The translations under genes and the position numbers were made by a program. 64,000 nucleotides of DNA from Mermis nigrescens (taxonomy: Eukaryota > Nematoda > Enoplea > Mermithida > Mermithidae): assembly GCA_036768485.1 (NCBI GenBank), contig JAVLUZ010000729.1, positions 558,001 to 622,000 of the forward strand, read 5' to 3'. How positions within the stretch are numbered: the stretch's first letter is position 1; each line of letters begins with the position of its first letter. This document shows positions 47,401 to 59,199 of this stretch, one piece after another. The notes beneath the pieces were generated by a model that worked only from the letters and a program-made list of their open reading frames with translations, was not told where the DNA came from and ran no database searches.

Positions 47401-50400
47401 CTAATATTTGTTTGTCTTCAGACCATTGTGGAGAGTTAATTTTCATAAATGTTGATCGCGATATCAGATTTACGAATCCGACTAAAATCTTCATACGCGT
47501 TGGTTGTGCGAAATTACACTTAAAATCAACTTTAGTGCTAGACCGTTGCGGAAGCTTAATTTTTTCAAAATGTTCTATGTAACGTCAGAATTACGAATCT
47601 GACTGTCAGTTTTCTCTACACCCAGTAGTTAAGTAACGTATACACTATTAATTTATTGTTGATATATAAAGTTTACACTACAAATTTATTCGTAATTAAA
47701 CGTGAATTTTTTAAACATATATTCCGTAAGGTCAGGATTACGAATCTGACTGTATATATTCTTTACATCCATTAGTTGTGTAAAGTGTACATTGAAAATT
47801 AAGTCCAGTTTCTAAGCCTTGCAAAAGCTTAATTTTTTCAAAATGTTCCATGTAACTTCAGAATTAAAAATCTGGGTGTATGTGTTCTTTACACCCAGTA
47901 GCTGCGTAAAGTTTTACGCTGAAAACATCTGATCTGTTTAAATAAGGTAGGGTGGTCTTGTGTAAGAAAGATAATCCTGATGTTCAGAACAATATTCTTT
48001 TCCGCGTTCTTGGACTGCTGTCATTATTGTAGCATGTTACCGTATGTGTTAACTGACTGATTTACTCAAATTCATGCTAATTAATAGTATGGTTCTAGCA
48101 AAGACAAATGCTTCAATTTAACAAAAGGACGAATATACTTGGGATTACGCATAATTAGGGAAAGAAGAGGAGGGGACTAGGGAAAAGAAGTTTATGTATG
48201 CCTTTGAAAGCTGTATAACAATTTACTAAAGATTAAACTTCCGCTAAAAATGCAAAAATTCGAAGTATATTCTACGGCTTCTGAAAAAAGCGTGTTTTCG
48301 TAAAACATTGGTCACTGGCCCAGAAAAAGGGATTATGAGGACGCTTTGATGTGTTTTAATAATCGATTTAGTTTCTTATCAATATCAATTACTCCTTTGA
48401 TATATAACCGATATTTACGCCGCAGTTGCAACTCACTTCTGCAGGCCATAGAATACATTTCGATTTTTTGCGTTTTTAGCGGAAGTCTAATTTTTAGTAC
48501 ATTCTTTCAACTTTCTCAGGCCCTCCTCTTATGTCCTTAATAATGCGTAATTCCAAGTATATTTGTCTTTTTTGTTTCATCAGAGCATTTTTCTATGCTA
48601 GTCTATGAATAATTGAGGACCACATCCGAATTTTCAGACAGAAAAATTAAAATTATAAAAATAACAAATAACATTGCATAGTAAAATCACTTGTAACGCA
48701 TCGTTTGTGGCAAACTATTGCTTTGCAGCTTTCCGTATAACGTTCGAATTATAAATACAAATATGAAGAAGTTGATCTGAAAAAAGAGCAACTCGTAGCA
48801 TCATTGATCAAAAAGAAGAAAAACAACGAAAACTTAAACAATCACAATAAAAAAGAAATAAGAAATAGGCGTAGTGAAAACTCAAATAACTTTTCATTGT
48901 CGATCAGCTTTTGAAATAAATTTATAAAGAAAAGTTTTTCATTTTTATAGAAAGCGCTTCATCCGAATTTTTTTGAATTTTTTCGAATCTTTTTAATTTT
49001 TTATGTTCTAGACAGAACGAGCATCGTCTCAAAAAGTTAGAAATCTCAAGCGGTTTGATGCAAGTTTTATAAACTTTTAGCACAAAGCTATTTTAATATG
49101 GCCTAATTTGTTTTCATTTCAAATTCACGACGTAAGCCGGATTTCGTAAAAATATGAAAACAAATAATCATACCTTTTGAATTTACTTTCAGTCAATTTT
49201 TCGTGATAACTAAATTTTGAACACAAACATTTTCAGAAAAATTCTTACGGAGCGCAAAATTTCCGCAAAATATTAAAATACAAAATATTAAAAAGAATCA
49301 ATGCTTACGACTAAAATTGCGCTTATTGGTCCTCTGAGTATCCAGGCGTATATCATGTCGCCGTACTTAAACCAGCAACTGAAATTCCAAAAAATAAAGG
49401 TAGTTTAAGCAATGATCTAAGCATTATAAATATTTTAACGACGTACCGGTAATTATCAAATAGTATTTTCACAATAATCCATATAATCATAACGAGAGCT
49501 GGAGCAGCTGAAAAAAGTAAATTTAAATAAAAAAGTACCAAATTTAAAAAATTAAAATAAAGCACATTAGAGAAGCAGATTCATCGATATTTATGATTCA
49601 ACTATAACAAAAGCTATATATTATATTGCCAAAACTACGCAGGTCACACAGGAGATCTTTTAAATCAGTAACCCACAATAGAAAGCTAGGGTATATGAAG
49701 CTAGAGGCCTTCACATTTATTACAATTTTCTGTTTTAACAGACTTTAGAGTTTCTAAGACAAAAATCATTACTATCCTGGGACGAAAATGATTGGCTATC
49801 GAAGACGACTATCATTTTAGACCTAGGATTAATAAAAATACTATGCAAGGCATGCATTTAAAAAATTTACAGTTTTTACAAATAAATTTTGAATGAATCT
49901 GATATTTTTTTAAAATTTTTCAATTTAATTTATTTTTAATTTTGATTTCATCTAGATTAAATTTAGCATATTTTACTTTTCACTTCAAAATTATAAATAA
50001 TAACTCTAACCGTTTTTTTAATTGCAATCGAACTTATGAAAATTTACCCCATCCAAGCAAAATAAAACAAAATGCGTTGCTTTCATTAAAGACCGATATG
50101 TAAATCAAGCTAATTAGGTAAAGCGCTTCGACAAATAGCCAAAAGTAGCTGCTTAATATGGCGTAATTCCACACCGTGACGAGAATTCGGCACCAACCGA
50201 CCTGAACAAAAACTAAAATAAAAAGAGACGACACAATTACAAAAAAAGGAAAAACAAAAATATTTAGCGAAAGAAAAACTATGAATTACAAGAAAAAATA
50301 AGAAAATGCTTACAAATGGTAAAAGATGATTTGAATCAATGTGACGAATTTCAATGTTAAATAAAATTAAGTCGCAGTCAAAGGAAAGAAATTTTTCATG

Positions 50401-53400
50401 AAATGTTCTCAATGTACAATTTATTTGACTAAAATATAAAACGAAATCTGAAAAGTACAAAAAAGTTTGCTGGAATTGTATCAAATTTGTTTATTTAATA
50501 ATTTGATGGGTGCTATGCAATGTTTAATTGTATGTTTTAGTGTTATTGCATTCTTAGCCTAGGCTTTTATTACTTCGCTTACTATCGAGCCAAACTAGCC
50601 CCTCAATTCTTTTTTAAATTTGATGGATTTTGTAGATTGAAATATATTAATAAAAACAAGCCACTTGACTCCAAGACGCAGCTTCAAAAGCTACTGAAAA
50701 AGTTGATCCGAAAATTCTCAGGCTCATACTCGTATGCATAATATGCAAAATTATTAAGAGTAATGAGTTACAATTTACTTCGCTTTTTAATAATTTTATG
50801 CTCGCCATAATTTCAAATTAATTTCACTAATTGGATTCTTCACCCTTTATTGTAATTTTCGTTTCTTTTTTTGTAATGTTTTTAAATTAAAATGAATTTT
50901 TAAATTTTCAATAATTTTAACATTTATTAAATTAAATTAAATTATATTAATTGAATTTCTTTGTAATCATGGCATGTCTTTTCAAACTTTGATTTCTAAC
51001 TTTAACACTTTTAATATTTTTATAAACTCTGATATAGTCTTTGCGCATGATTTTAGCTTACCGTACTCGTCGACTCGTCAACGTTCAACTGATTACGTTC
51101 GAATGAGAAAAATATAATTATACACATAATGGCCCGTAGTCCGAAAGCACCGAATAAGTTCATATGTATGGTATTCCGGGGACAATGAAGCGTCCTAAAT
51201 TTTATCAAAGAACACTCATACACATTGCAAATATGAGTAAAGTTAACCAGAGAGCTTTTTAAGCTAAAATGATCTGAAAAACTGGAATAAATACTAAATA
51301 GCATAAAAATTGGGTTAAGCCTAAGTTTTTGGTCAATTTCAAGCACTTTTACAAAAAATTTAAGTCTCATCAATTTTTGACCCTAATTTTGCCTTTTTTC
51401 GAGGAAATATGCCATATTTATTCTGGGTGTCTAGTGGATCCCTAAATACCCCCATGTGCATGTCAGATCCTGATTCAACGATCCTAATAAACAATTAATC
51501 AATTAAAATCGAGATTATCCTTATTCAAATGATATGTTTTGGGCACATTGATTTTAAAGATACGTGAGCTTATTGTTTGAAACACTAGAAATTGAATAAA
51601 TAAGGGATCAAAAATTGGGTAAAAAAGTAAATAATTCAAGCAAAATATATATAAAAAATCTGAGTTCACATCACTATTATTTGTTTTAATTCAGGACATT
51701 ATAATGTATTAAAATGAAATATTGACCAATTTAAACAAAGAATAATTCAAAACAAAAACCAACTTTTTAAATAGTGATTTTTAAATAAAATCAACCAAAT
51801 AAAACGTATCTTCGCTTTAAAATATCGTATTATTGTCTCTAAAGAATTCTTCCTAAGTTTTTACATTTTTTCTTGTTTCAGTAATTCGTACATTATAATC
51901 AGTCTGGAAACTGATGATTTTCAAAGAAATTCTCACATTAATAAATGCATAATAACATACAAATAAATAAACTGACTGCATATTATGATATTGTTATAGA
52001 TAAAAATTTTTGTAGTTTATCTCAATTGAAAAAATAAATAATAACAAACTTCATGCCGATGAGCAAAGCCGACGCTAAAATAAGGGATAATAAGGAAATT
52101 GCGTAGCCAACAGCGCCACATATGCTAGCCCAGTAAATTATCTGAAGCAGAATAACACCGAGTCTTAAAAATTTTGTAGTATTAAGACAAAAATAAAACC
52201 AAAAGATATTCTTAGGCAAAAAGTAAAACTTGGTGTTAATGCAAAAAGTAAAGATTAATACTAATTATGCAAATTTTTGAAAGTATGATTTATATTTTAG
52301 TGAAGATTTTTCACTTGTGATTTACTGATTTTTGTTATTTCAGAAGGATTTCTAGTTTTTTGAATTTTTTAAGATTTAGAGAATTTAAAGTTTACAGCGC
52401 TACAAATTGTAATAAAAACTGTAGAACGACAATCAAATCGAAGTATAACCATTAGTGTTTTTTTGGAAGGGAGAGATGTTTGGGGGATCTGACTCCCAAA
52501 GTTGATACTGACCATACATGTAACAGGGGGTACGAGAGTATCCCTCCACCAAAAGTTGACTGTCCTCATCACCCTCCTAAGCAAGCCAGAAAATTTTTGA
52601 CCGCTACCCATTTTTTGAAAAATTGAATTTTTTGGCTGTTTGTGGATGATGTCATTTACACCTCCTATAAAAATGGCCGGGGACCCCACCGAAAATTTCG
52701 AGCCGTTATCATACATGTTTGATACTGACCTCCCCTGCGAAAATAGCTGAGACCCTAGAATTATAGATTTATAGAATAAAAATCGTAGAAATATGCTTTT
52801 TTATGCTTTTTATAGCCGAATTTAGACTCAAAAGTATCACATTTATTTTACCATTTTCTGACTATATTCTGTTCAATTTATTCGAATTTTTTAAACTTTC
52901 TCGACATTTTAAACGTTTTCATGTTTCAGGAAGAACGTGCATTGTTCTAAACGTCAAAAAACAGTAGTTTTGACGGGTATAAGTTGTTCTTAGCCCAGAA
53001 AGGGCACTTTTAAAAATTTTGTGGCTTGACTCTTCCTCTCTCAGAATTCCTAAGCTGTACATGTATTAGTATGTAAAGCAGTCGAAGATTTTATCCAAAG
53101 CATTCATTTTGGAGGACTATTTTAGAAGATCCTCACAATCTTAGTTTTAGCTTAAAAAGGTAGCTTAAATTTGTTGTTTTTTGAATACAACTAGAAAAAT
53201 GGTCTAAATTTCGAAAAATAATCCAAACTCTTACTAAAAATGAAAAAAATTACATTCATCCAATATACGCCCTAATTTCATAAAATGCCTGGAAATTTTT
53301 TTTAATTTCAATTCAGAACGTGTAAAAAATAGGAAAAATCCAAAATTCACAATCGTCATGTCAGGTTTAATAATTATGCCGATTATAATCGAGCTTACGT

Positions 53401-56400
53401 CCAATCCTAAACGCTGAGGTTTTTTGACGAAACAAGTGCCATAAGTTTTCGTAAATCCCTCTTCGCTACGATTATAAATCCAATGCCCTGTCGGGCTGCA
53501 GTTCATTGCCAGCAAATTTTCTGCGATTTAGGTTTCAAAAATAATGAGAAAAATATTAAAAATTAATCAATAAGAATAACAAAATTTTAACGATAAAATT
53601 TTATTTTTTTATTATTTTATTATTTTAATAAAAATTTTAAACATAAGAACGATGTACCCAGGGCTGTATTCAGGGGTGAAGGGGCGGCTGCTGACTTCCC
53701 TTTCCCTTGACTAGAAAAAATTTTTGAAAGGAAAGATGATGCACGGAAAGGTGGAACAATCGCATGTCTTTGTCGCAAAATCTTCAAATTCCATAATTTT
53801 GGCCCAAGCGCGACAAATGACACTTTTTATAGGCTTTTGAGTAACGAAAAATTTTTTCGGAAAAGTTAGAATCTTATCATTTTAATGGATATAGCATGTC
53901 GAGAAACGTCGAAGAATGCCGTTTTTGCGAGCTGTCCCGACGAATTTTCCGAGATATTGATTAATATATGTTGGGTCCGCACCCCTACGTTGTTGGCCAG
54001 AGATCCTGGATACCGGCGCTAGATTTTTTGAAGGTCCATAAATGGCTTAAAAATGGTGGTATGGCGTAAACACCATTTTCGACGTTCATCAAGTCTATCC
54101 ACTGACGTCAATTGCGAAAAAACGAAAAGATTGTCAAAATGAATTTTAGAGAGTTATCTTGATTTCGGATTTGGTTTCGAAAAAGCAAACACTAAAGCCA
54201 CAATTTTCAGTTTTTGCTCTTTATTTCGGCCAGATCCTGGATATATCTTAGATGAACTATATTAAATTATACGAAGTCTACATAATTTCATTGAACATAG
54301 CAATGAAGTCTTAACTGAATTTTGACATACTCAAACGACTTTTGTTCAAGTGTAACTTGAGTAACGCAATTTTTCAGATTTTGAAAAAGTATTTCGGAGT
54401 TAAGACTGATTCTGGCTGCTTAAGGAAAAATAATTTGGATTAGTCGAGTAACAAATGAATTTTTTTCGAAAATTTCAGTCGTTTTTGATTGTTTTCGATT
54501 TAAAATTATAGACATCTAAAAAAGTTGAAAAACAATCAAGAATTCTCTCCTGATTTTAAAGTAGAACGTGTAAAAAATAGAGAGGCAAAAAAATTAGAAA
54601 AAATAGAAATCTAGCCCAAATTTTAGTCTTAATCTTGCGGACAACCGAAGGAGGCCGAAAGAAATAAGTCCCACTATCGAGAATGTTTGAAACTGGGGTT
54701 GAATTTCAGATCGGAGCCAAAGCGAGCAACAATGCATAAAATAATTCGTTTATTTCAAAATTAGGTGCCTCTGATTCACCAGATGAATTAATGAATCCAT
54801 TGATATAAGTAGGGCATCGTCGACGGCTCGTTCTGTTGAATTCGATGGGGTGCCAGCATACTATACCATCGAAATAATAATGACATCTTCGATCTGAAAT
54901 AATGTGGGATTTATTTTGTACAGCAATTTGTAATGTCGGTACGATATTAATAAATTTTTAAAACTTTTTTAATACCATAATATCAGTGCCATAAAAATAT
55001 TTTTAACCAAGGGTTGACAATCAGAAATACCCAAATACCGGAGAATACTACTAAATTATGGTCGAGAGCAGTGGTGGATCTAGGATTTTCCTAAGTGGAG
55101 GCGGTAACCCAAGTTTTCCAAAAACAGTCAAAAAATAAGCCCGAAAATTTGCGCTCCATGTGCGAAATAGCGTTTTTTGGCGTTTCACATTGACTCCTTT
55201 TATTTAAAAAATCACTTTTGACACTACATTTGTTCAAAAAATTTCGAAATCTTAGACAGTTTTGTGCGGAAAAATCATTAAATTTCTTTGACTTAAGCGA
55301 AAATCCGGCGCAAAGCGCCGAGGCTGGAGGACGTTTAGAAGATTGATGGTAGGTTTAAACTTTAAGATAGGTTTAAACTTTAAGTTTCTCTCAGTTTACA
55401 ACTCGCGCTTATCAAGCTCATTTTTCAAAAAGATTGATTTACTGCTCGATTTTTTGTAGCATTTGACGCTGAACGCCGGAAATTTTTGAGAAGTTATGCT
55501 CGAAAATAGAACACATATATGCTGAAATAACTGTTCTTGCTCTCTAAATTGTTTTCTAAGCTATTCTATGAGCGAAAAATGGCTGCCAGGATCGCAAAGA
55601 AAGTAAATAAATGTCATTAATAGATAATGAAAAATTTGAGAAATTATTATCACTGACGGCCGGAAATCATTGCAAATTATATACCCATTCTTTATCTCGC
55701 CAAATATTTTCGGCCAATGAGGAAGCAGCCCCCTGCCCCCTTGAATCCGCCTCTGGCCAACAGCATACATAGGTAGAAACAGCACAAAAATTACGAAAAA
55801 TGCCAGACCTTCAATTTTGGGGATCTGCAGGGTTATTTTTAATTTGAGGGTCAAGACCAGTCATGCACGTTTCTGAAAAAATACTCTATAATAATCTGTA
55901 AACTGTGGACTAAAATAGTTTTAACGCTATTCAGGCATTTATACTATCTTTTGCGGCTGTTTTGGCTCAAAAATTCTTTGGCTGACCGCCAGACTGGTAA
56001 AAAAGTAGAAAAGTTTGAAAATGCGGTCGACAAAAAAATGTTCAAGGTACGATAAATTTATCTATGTATTAGGCTACTATTTTTATTTATTACAGATTAT
56101 TCAAAGTAGCTATTGGTTCCATTTTATTTCTTTATCTCACTACGACTTCTTCTGTTTGTTCTCACCATCTTATAGCTATGCAGGTAATATTCGTTTTTTA
56201 TTTATCATAATCTTACTCTCAAAATCGTCACAATGGCGCTTCCTATTAATAATCGCTGATATTACTATTGCTAAAATATTTTATTATTATTATTATTAAT
56301 ATTATTGATATCATTAGAATTATCATTATCATTATCATAATCACTATCACTTTACTATCACTATCACGATCACGATCAATATCGTTATCGTTATCAGTAT

Positions 56401-56634
56401 CAGTATCATCAGTATCATCATCATTATCATTATCATCATCATTAAAATTATCATTATCATCATCATTAACATTATCATTATCATCATCATTAACATTATC
56501 ATTATCATTATCATATCATAATAATAATAAAATTGATAATAATAATAATAATAATAATAATAGTAATAATAACAATGATAATAATAATATTATACTGATA
56601 TAATAATAATAGTGATAATAATAATATTATAATG

Positions 56635-56704
<70 letters not shown>

Positions 56705-56739
56705 TAATAATAATAATAATATTAATAATAATAATAATA

Positions 56740-56805
<66 letters not shown>

Positions 56806-56828
56806 TTTATAATAATAATAATAATATT

Positions 56829-56871
<43 letters not shown>

Positions 56872-56894
56872 TTTATAATAATAATAATAATATT

Positions 56895-56972
<78 letters not shown>

Positions 56973-57014
56973 TAAATAATAATAATAATAATAATATTAA
57001 TAATAATAATAATA

Positions 57015-57108
<94 letters not shown>

Positions 57109-57131
57109 TTTATAATAATAATAATAATATT

Positions 57132-57171
<40 letters not shown>

Positions 57172-57197
57172 TTTATAATAATAATAATAATAATATT

Positions 57198-57272
<75 letters not shown>

Positions 57273-57358
57273 CAGTCTTATTACTTATGAAAAAGTTCAA
57301 TGCAAAGGGACCTGGAAACGATGGGTAAAATCCGGATACATTATTATTATTATTATTC

Positions 57359-57440
<82 letters not shown>

Positions 57441-57715
57441 TTGATCATCATTATTATTATTATTTTTATTATTTCTTATTTACCATCTTCCGAACGATTA
57501 TCGTTCGCCTTTAACCAACGACACGTGAGTTTAATTTCTCTAAGTAGTTCCAGTAAGGATTGCTTGTCCTTAGGAATAATTTTGTCTAGCGATTTAAGTC
57601 TACTCAACAAATAATCGGTCGAGTGATTGGTCCAATTACTTTCTGTATTTAATGTCGCCGTCCGGAAATCCAAATGTGCCTTAGTAAAAAATACAAGATA
57701 GCAGGGTGACGACAA
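44172..57715 (-). CDS. Secretin-like (class B1) GPCR, 11 exons recovered, 5' end missing
   Basis: Exons (high to low): 57715-57484, 54893-54780, 53520-53399, 52141-52050, 51194-51062, 50201-50048, 49507-49447, 49378-49309, 48776-48691, 45671-45521, 44402-44172. All ten junctions agree in phase and give 481 residues. Seen: a hormone-receptor ectodomain with six cysteines at 65, 81, 90, 104, 123 and 145, including FDGIVCW, RCPTYINGF and SPTGHW; TM1 near 157-183; LHCPRNTIHMNLF entering TM2; CR at TM3 then YFWLFVEALYL; CW in loop 2; RGPIS before TM5; KLAKSSLIL opening TM6; QGLLVSIAYCFTVSEV in TM7; HHELKRVW and a basic tail. Known: class B1 receptors bind peptide hormones and usually couple to Gs/cAMP. 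The peptide is not identifiable by eye (PDF-, CRF/DH44- and calcitonin-type receptors are candidates). A signal-peptide exon lies further upstream and was not found. Confidence 0.92.
45521..45671 (-). CDS. Class B GPCR exon J (TM6, first part of TM7)
   Basis: Acceptor ATTTTTACAG, donor GTAAAT. KLAKSSLILMIVFGVDHLM is TM6; LEHLLNSVQ ends at the usual Q|G junction. It lies 3.0 kb from exon I across the left repeat arm. Confidence 0.9.
46149..48050 (+). repeat. Left GTGTAAA/TTTACAC-rich arm with terminal repeat
   Basis: It opens GTAGCGCGTTAGCGCG and TATATACTTGGGTACCCC at 46149-46191, then CTACCCCCTACAACAAC. Imperfect repeats with TTTACACCCAGTAG-like motifs and phrases such as CAACTCCGG follow. 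The same order occurs inverted at 59200-61671. No coding capacity was recognised. It sits in the intron between receptor exons I and J. Confidence 0.75.
48095..48601. mobile_element. Inverted-repeat element, copy 1 (CTAGCAAAG ends)
   Basis: Left arm from CTAGCAAAGACAAATGC, right arm ending GCATTTTTCTATGCTAG; each arm is about 180 bp and pairs along its length. Shared phrases with copy 2: ATATACTTGGGATT, GAGGGGACTAG and CGAAGTATATTCT. No transposase frame. Confidence 0.75.
48691..48776 (-). CDS. Class B GPCR exon I (TM5, loop 3)
   Basis: Acceptor CTTTTTTCAG, donor GTGATT. INFFIFVFIIRTLYGKL matches the class B (V)NF..F..I.R.L..KL pattern; MRYK joins exon J in phase. Confidence 0.88.
49309..49378 (-). 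CDS. Class B GPCR exon H (extracellular loop 2)
   Basis: Acceptor GGAATTTCAG, donor GTAAGC, 70 bp. CWFKYGDMIYAWILRGPISA contains the conserved CW and RGP that pair with TM3 and lead into TM5. Confidence 0.88.
49447..49507 (-). CDS. Class B GPCR exon G (TM4)
   Basis: Acceptor TTTTTTCAG, donor GTACGT, 61 bp. It encodes APALVMIIWIIVKILFDNY; together with exon F this gives GWAAPA where the family usually has GWG.P. Confidence 0.88.
50048..50201 (-). CDS. Class B GPCR exon F (TM3, start of TM4)
   Basis: Acceptor TTTTTGTTCAG, donor GTAAAT. WCRILVTVWNYAILSSYFW contains the conserved TM3 cysteine, and VEALYL matches the class B VEGLYL. Confidence 0.92.
51062..51194 (-). CDS. Class B GPCR exon E (loop 1, TM2)
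   Basis: Acceptor AAAATTTAG, donor GTAAGC. It encodes TLHCPRNTIHMNLFGAFGLR, a hallmark of class B receptors, then extracellular loop 1. The unspliced frame upstream is R4 repeat sequence. Confidence 0.9.
52050..52141 (-). CDS. Class B GPCR exon D (TM1)
   Basis: Acceptor TCTGCTTCAG, donor GTTTGT. It encodes IIYWASICGAVGYAISLLSL and the rest of TM1, ending GMK. Confidence 0.85.
52740..53060 (+). repeat. R1 dispersed repeat copy
   Basis: ACTATATTCTGTTCAATTTA, GGAAGAACGTGCATTG, AACGTCAAAAAACAG and the AAGCTGTACATGTAT end identify it. It sits in the intron between exons C and D. Confidence 0.65.
53399..53520 (-). CDS. Class B GPCR exon C (end of hormone-receptor domain)
   Basis: Acceptor TCGCAG, donor GTAAGC, phase 2 to 0. 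It encodes MNCSPTGHWIYN and TYGTC, the last two ectodomain cysteines, then the stalk to TM1. Confidence 0.9.
53655..54030 (+). mobile_element. hAT-like element remnant
   Basis: CAGGGCTGTATTCAGGGGTG at the left and GATCCTGGATACCGGCGCTA at the right form diverged inverted termini of the CAGTGGCGGATCC type. Confidence 0.4.
54780..54893 (-). CDS. Class B GPCR exon B (hormone-receptor core)
   Basis: Acceptor TTATTTCAG, donor GTGAAT. It encodes RRCHYYFDGIVCW and RRRCPTYINGF, the central cysteines of the peptide-binding domain, with an NRT sequon between them. Confidence 0.9.
55069..55755 (+). mobile_element. Non-autonomous hAT-like element, second full copy
   Basis: The left end CAGTGGTGGATCTAGGATTT and right end TTGAATCCGCCTCTG are imperfect inverted repeats. 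The body follows 6214-7037. Flanks gtcgagag and gccaacag could be a decayed 8-bp target duplication (5 of 8 match). It lies in the receptor intron between exons A and B. Confidence 0.6.
56274..57475. repeat. AAT/ATT and ATC microsatellite block, 1.2 kb
   Basis: ATC/ATT units run at 56310-56515. (AAT)n with periodic ATATTTAT interruptions fills 56519-57273, and pure (ATT)n of about 32 units lies at 57341-57438. The two main arrays are in opposite sense, so they are mutually complementary. Long Tyr/Asn/Leu frames here are artefacts. Confidence 0.95.
57484..57715 (-). CDS. Class B GPCR exon A (N-terminal helix, first Cys)
   Basis: It encodes an Asn-rich segment with NWT and NHS glycosylation sequons, then an amphipathic Leu-rich helix ending LTCRWLK. 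Donor GTAAATAAG is strong. There is no in-frame ATG; a CAG precedes 57715, so an upstream exon is required. The exact acceptor is uncertain (TTTTTTACTAAG, 30-odd bases further in, is an alternative). Confidence 0.7.
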
Positions 57716-58374
57716 CTGATATTTAATTTTTTAATTTTAACCATTGCAAAGTCAACATGCGACGACGGAGTTAAGGATCAGACATATTTTACGAAATATA
57801 AAGTAAATTTACAGCATCCTAAAAAAGGGTATATCATGGTTTCAGCATAGTCAAAAATACAAAAATAACATACTCATGCGGTGTGCAAAAACAGACTTTT
57901 AGCTTTTTAGATCACTGAAAAGAGAAGTTTATGATACTTTTTATCAGTGAAACGTCACAAATATCATTTGTCGTATTAATAAAAACGAAGTAATAGGTAC
58001 TCGTATAGCAATAGCTAAATGAATAAACGTGATTCAAACTTCAATGGGGAAAATTATTCTCAAATGTTACAAACAGAAAAATGGAGCGAAAATTTCGAAA
58101 TTTCAAGCACAATATCACTTTCTTTTTAATCTTAATTATTCTAACGATAGTTACGTAAAAAGAACTTTTTCAGCTTCTCTGATGAAAATTACCAGAAACA
58201 AATTCGTTTATTTTTTAGCTCAAATCATAATCAAAGTCTAGTTTTTCATCAAAATACTTTATCGAAGTGCAGTATCACGAATCTATGAATGAAACTTGAA
58301 TCTTAAAAACTGAAAGCATCGGATTGAGCTCGCCAAGATGTTGTTCTGTTCCGCTCCGCTGATGATATCATTGA

Positions 58375-59191
58375 CTAGCAAAGAAAAATGCTCCGATGGA
58401 ACAAAAGGGAATATACTTGGGATTGTGAATTATCGAGGATGTAAAAGGAGGGGACTAGAAAAATCTCCCTATGTTATATGCCAAGAATCGCAAAATATGT
58501 AAAAAATCAGACTTTCTCTAAACAATGCAAAAAATCGAAGTATATTCTGCGGACTCTGAAAAAAACGTATTATTTTAAAATAATTTTTTCTGATTGACAT
58601 AATATCTTAAAAGCATATTACGTAATGTAACTTTTTGCAGACTTCATTCAACTTTGAGTTGCTTATGAATGTGACTGAAAGTGAAATGCTGTTAACAAAT
58701 CATACTTAAGTTGATCGTATTTCATTATTACTAAGCATGTCACTTAGCAGATACAGCCATTCTAAGTGTCAAAGTGCAAGCAATATTCAAATTACCAAAA
58801 AATTGATTGAAAAAAGCAGCGAATTAGCAATGCAGTAGCTAAGCGGATTGAATGAAATAGTACATATCGATGCATTCAAGACAATCGATAATATTGTTGG
58901 TTCAAAGCAGTAGGAAACACGGAAGCTGACGTGCAACAGACCTTATGTAGATACTCTTTTACACATGTCTACAGCAATTGTTTACTAAACTTTTACATTT
59001 TTTAAAGGCCGCAGAATATACTTCGATTTTTTTGCATTGTTTAGAGAAAGTCTGATTTTTTACACATTTTGCGATTCTTGGCATATAACATAGGGAGATT
59101 TTTCCTAGTCCCCTCCTTTTACATCCTCGATAATTCACAATCCCAAGTATATTCCCCTTTTTTGTTCCATCGGAGCATTTTTCTTTGCTAG
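58375..59191. mobile_element. Inverted-repeat element, copy 2 (CTAGCAAAG ends)
   Basis: Left arm CTAGCAAAGAAAAATGCTCC to about 58560 and right arm from about 59007 to GGAGCATTTTTCTTTGCTAG are nearly perfect inverted copies (about 185 bp each), enclosing about 450 bp without coding capacity. Homologous to 48095-48601. Confidence 0.82.
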
Positions 59192-59199
59192 TACCCCAC

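Noticed and set aside
51195..51373. N-terminal extension of the open frame containing exon E
   Set aside because: Upstream of the AAAATTTAG acceptor the frame reads R4 repeat sequence; the splice gives the exact class B loop-1 sequence in phase.
56722..57441. 239-codon open frame of Asn, Tyr and Leu
   Set aside because: It is translation of the AAT microsatellite, without any complex sequence.
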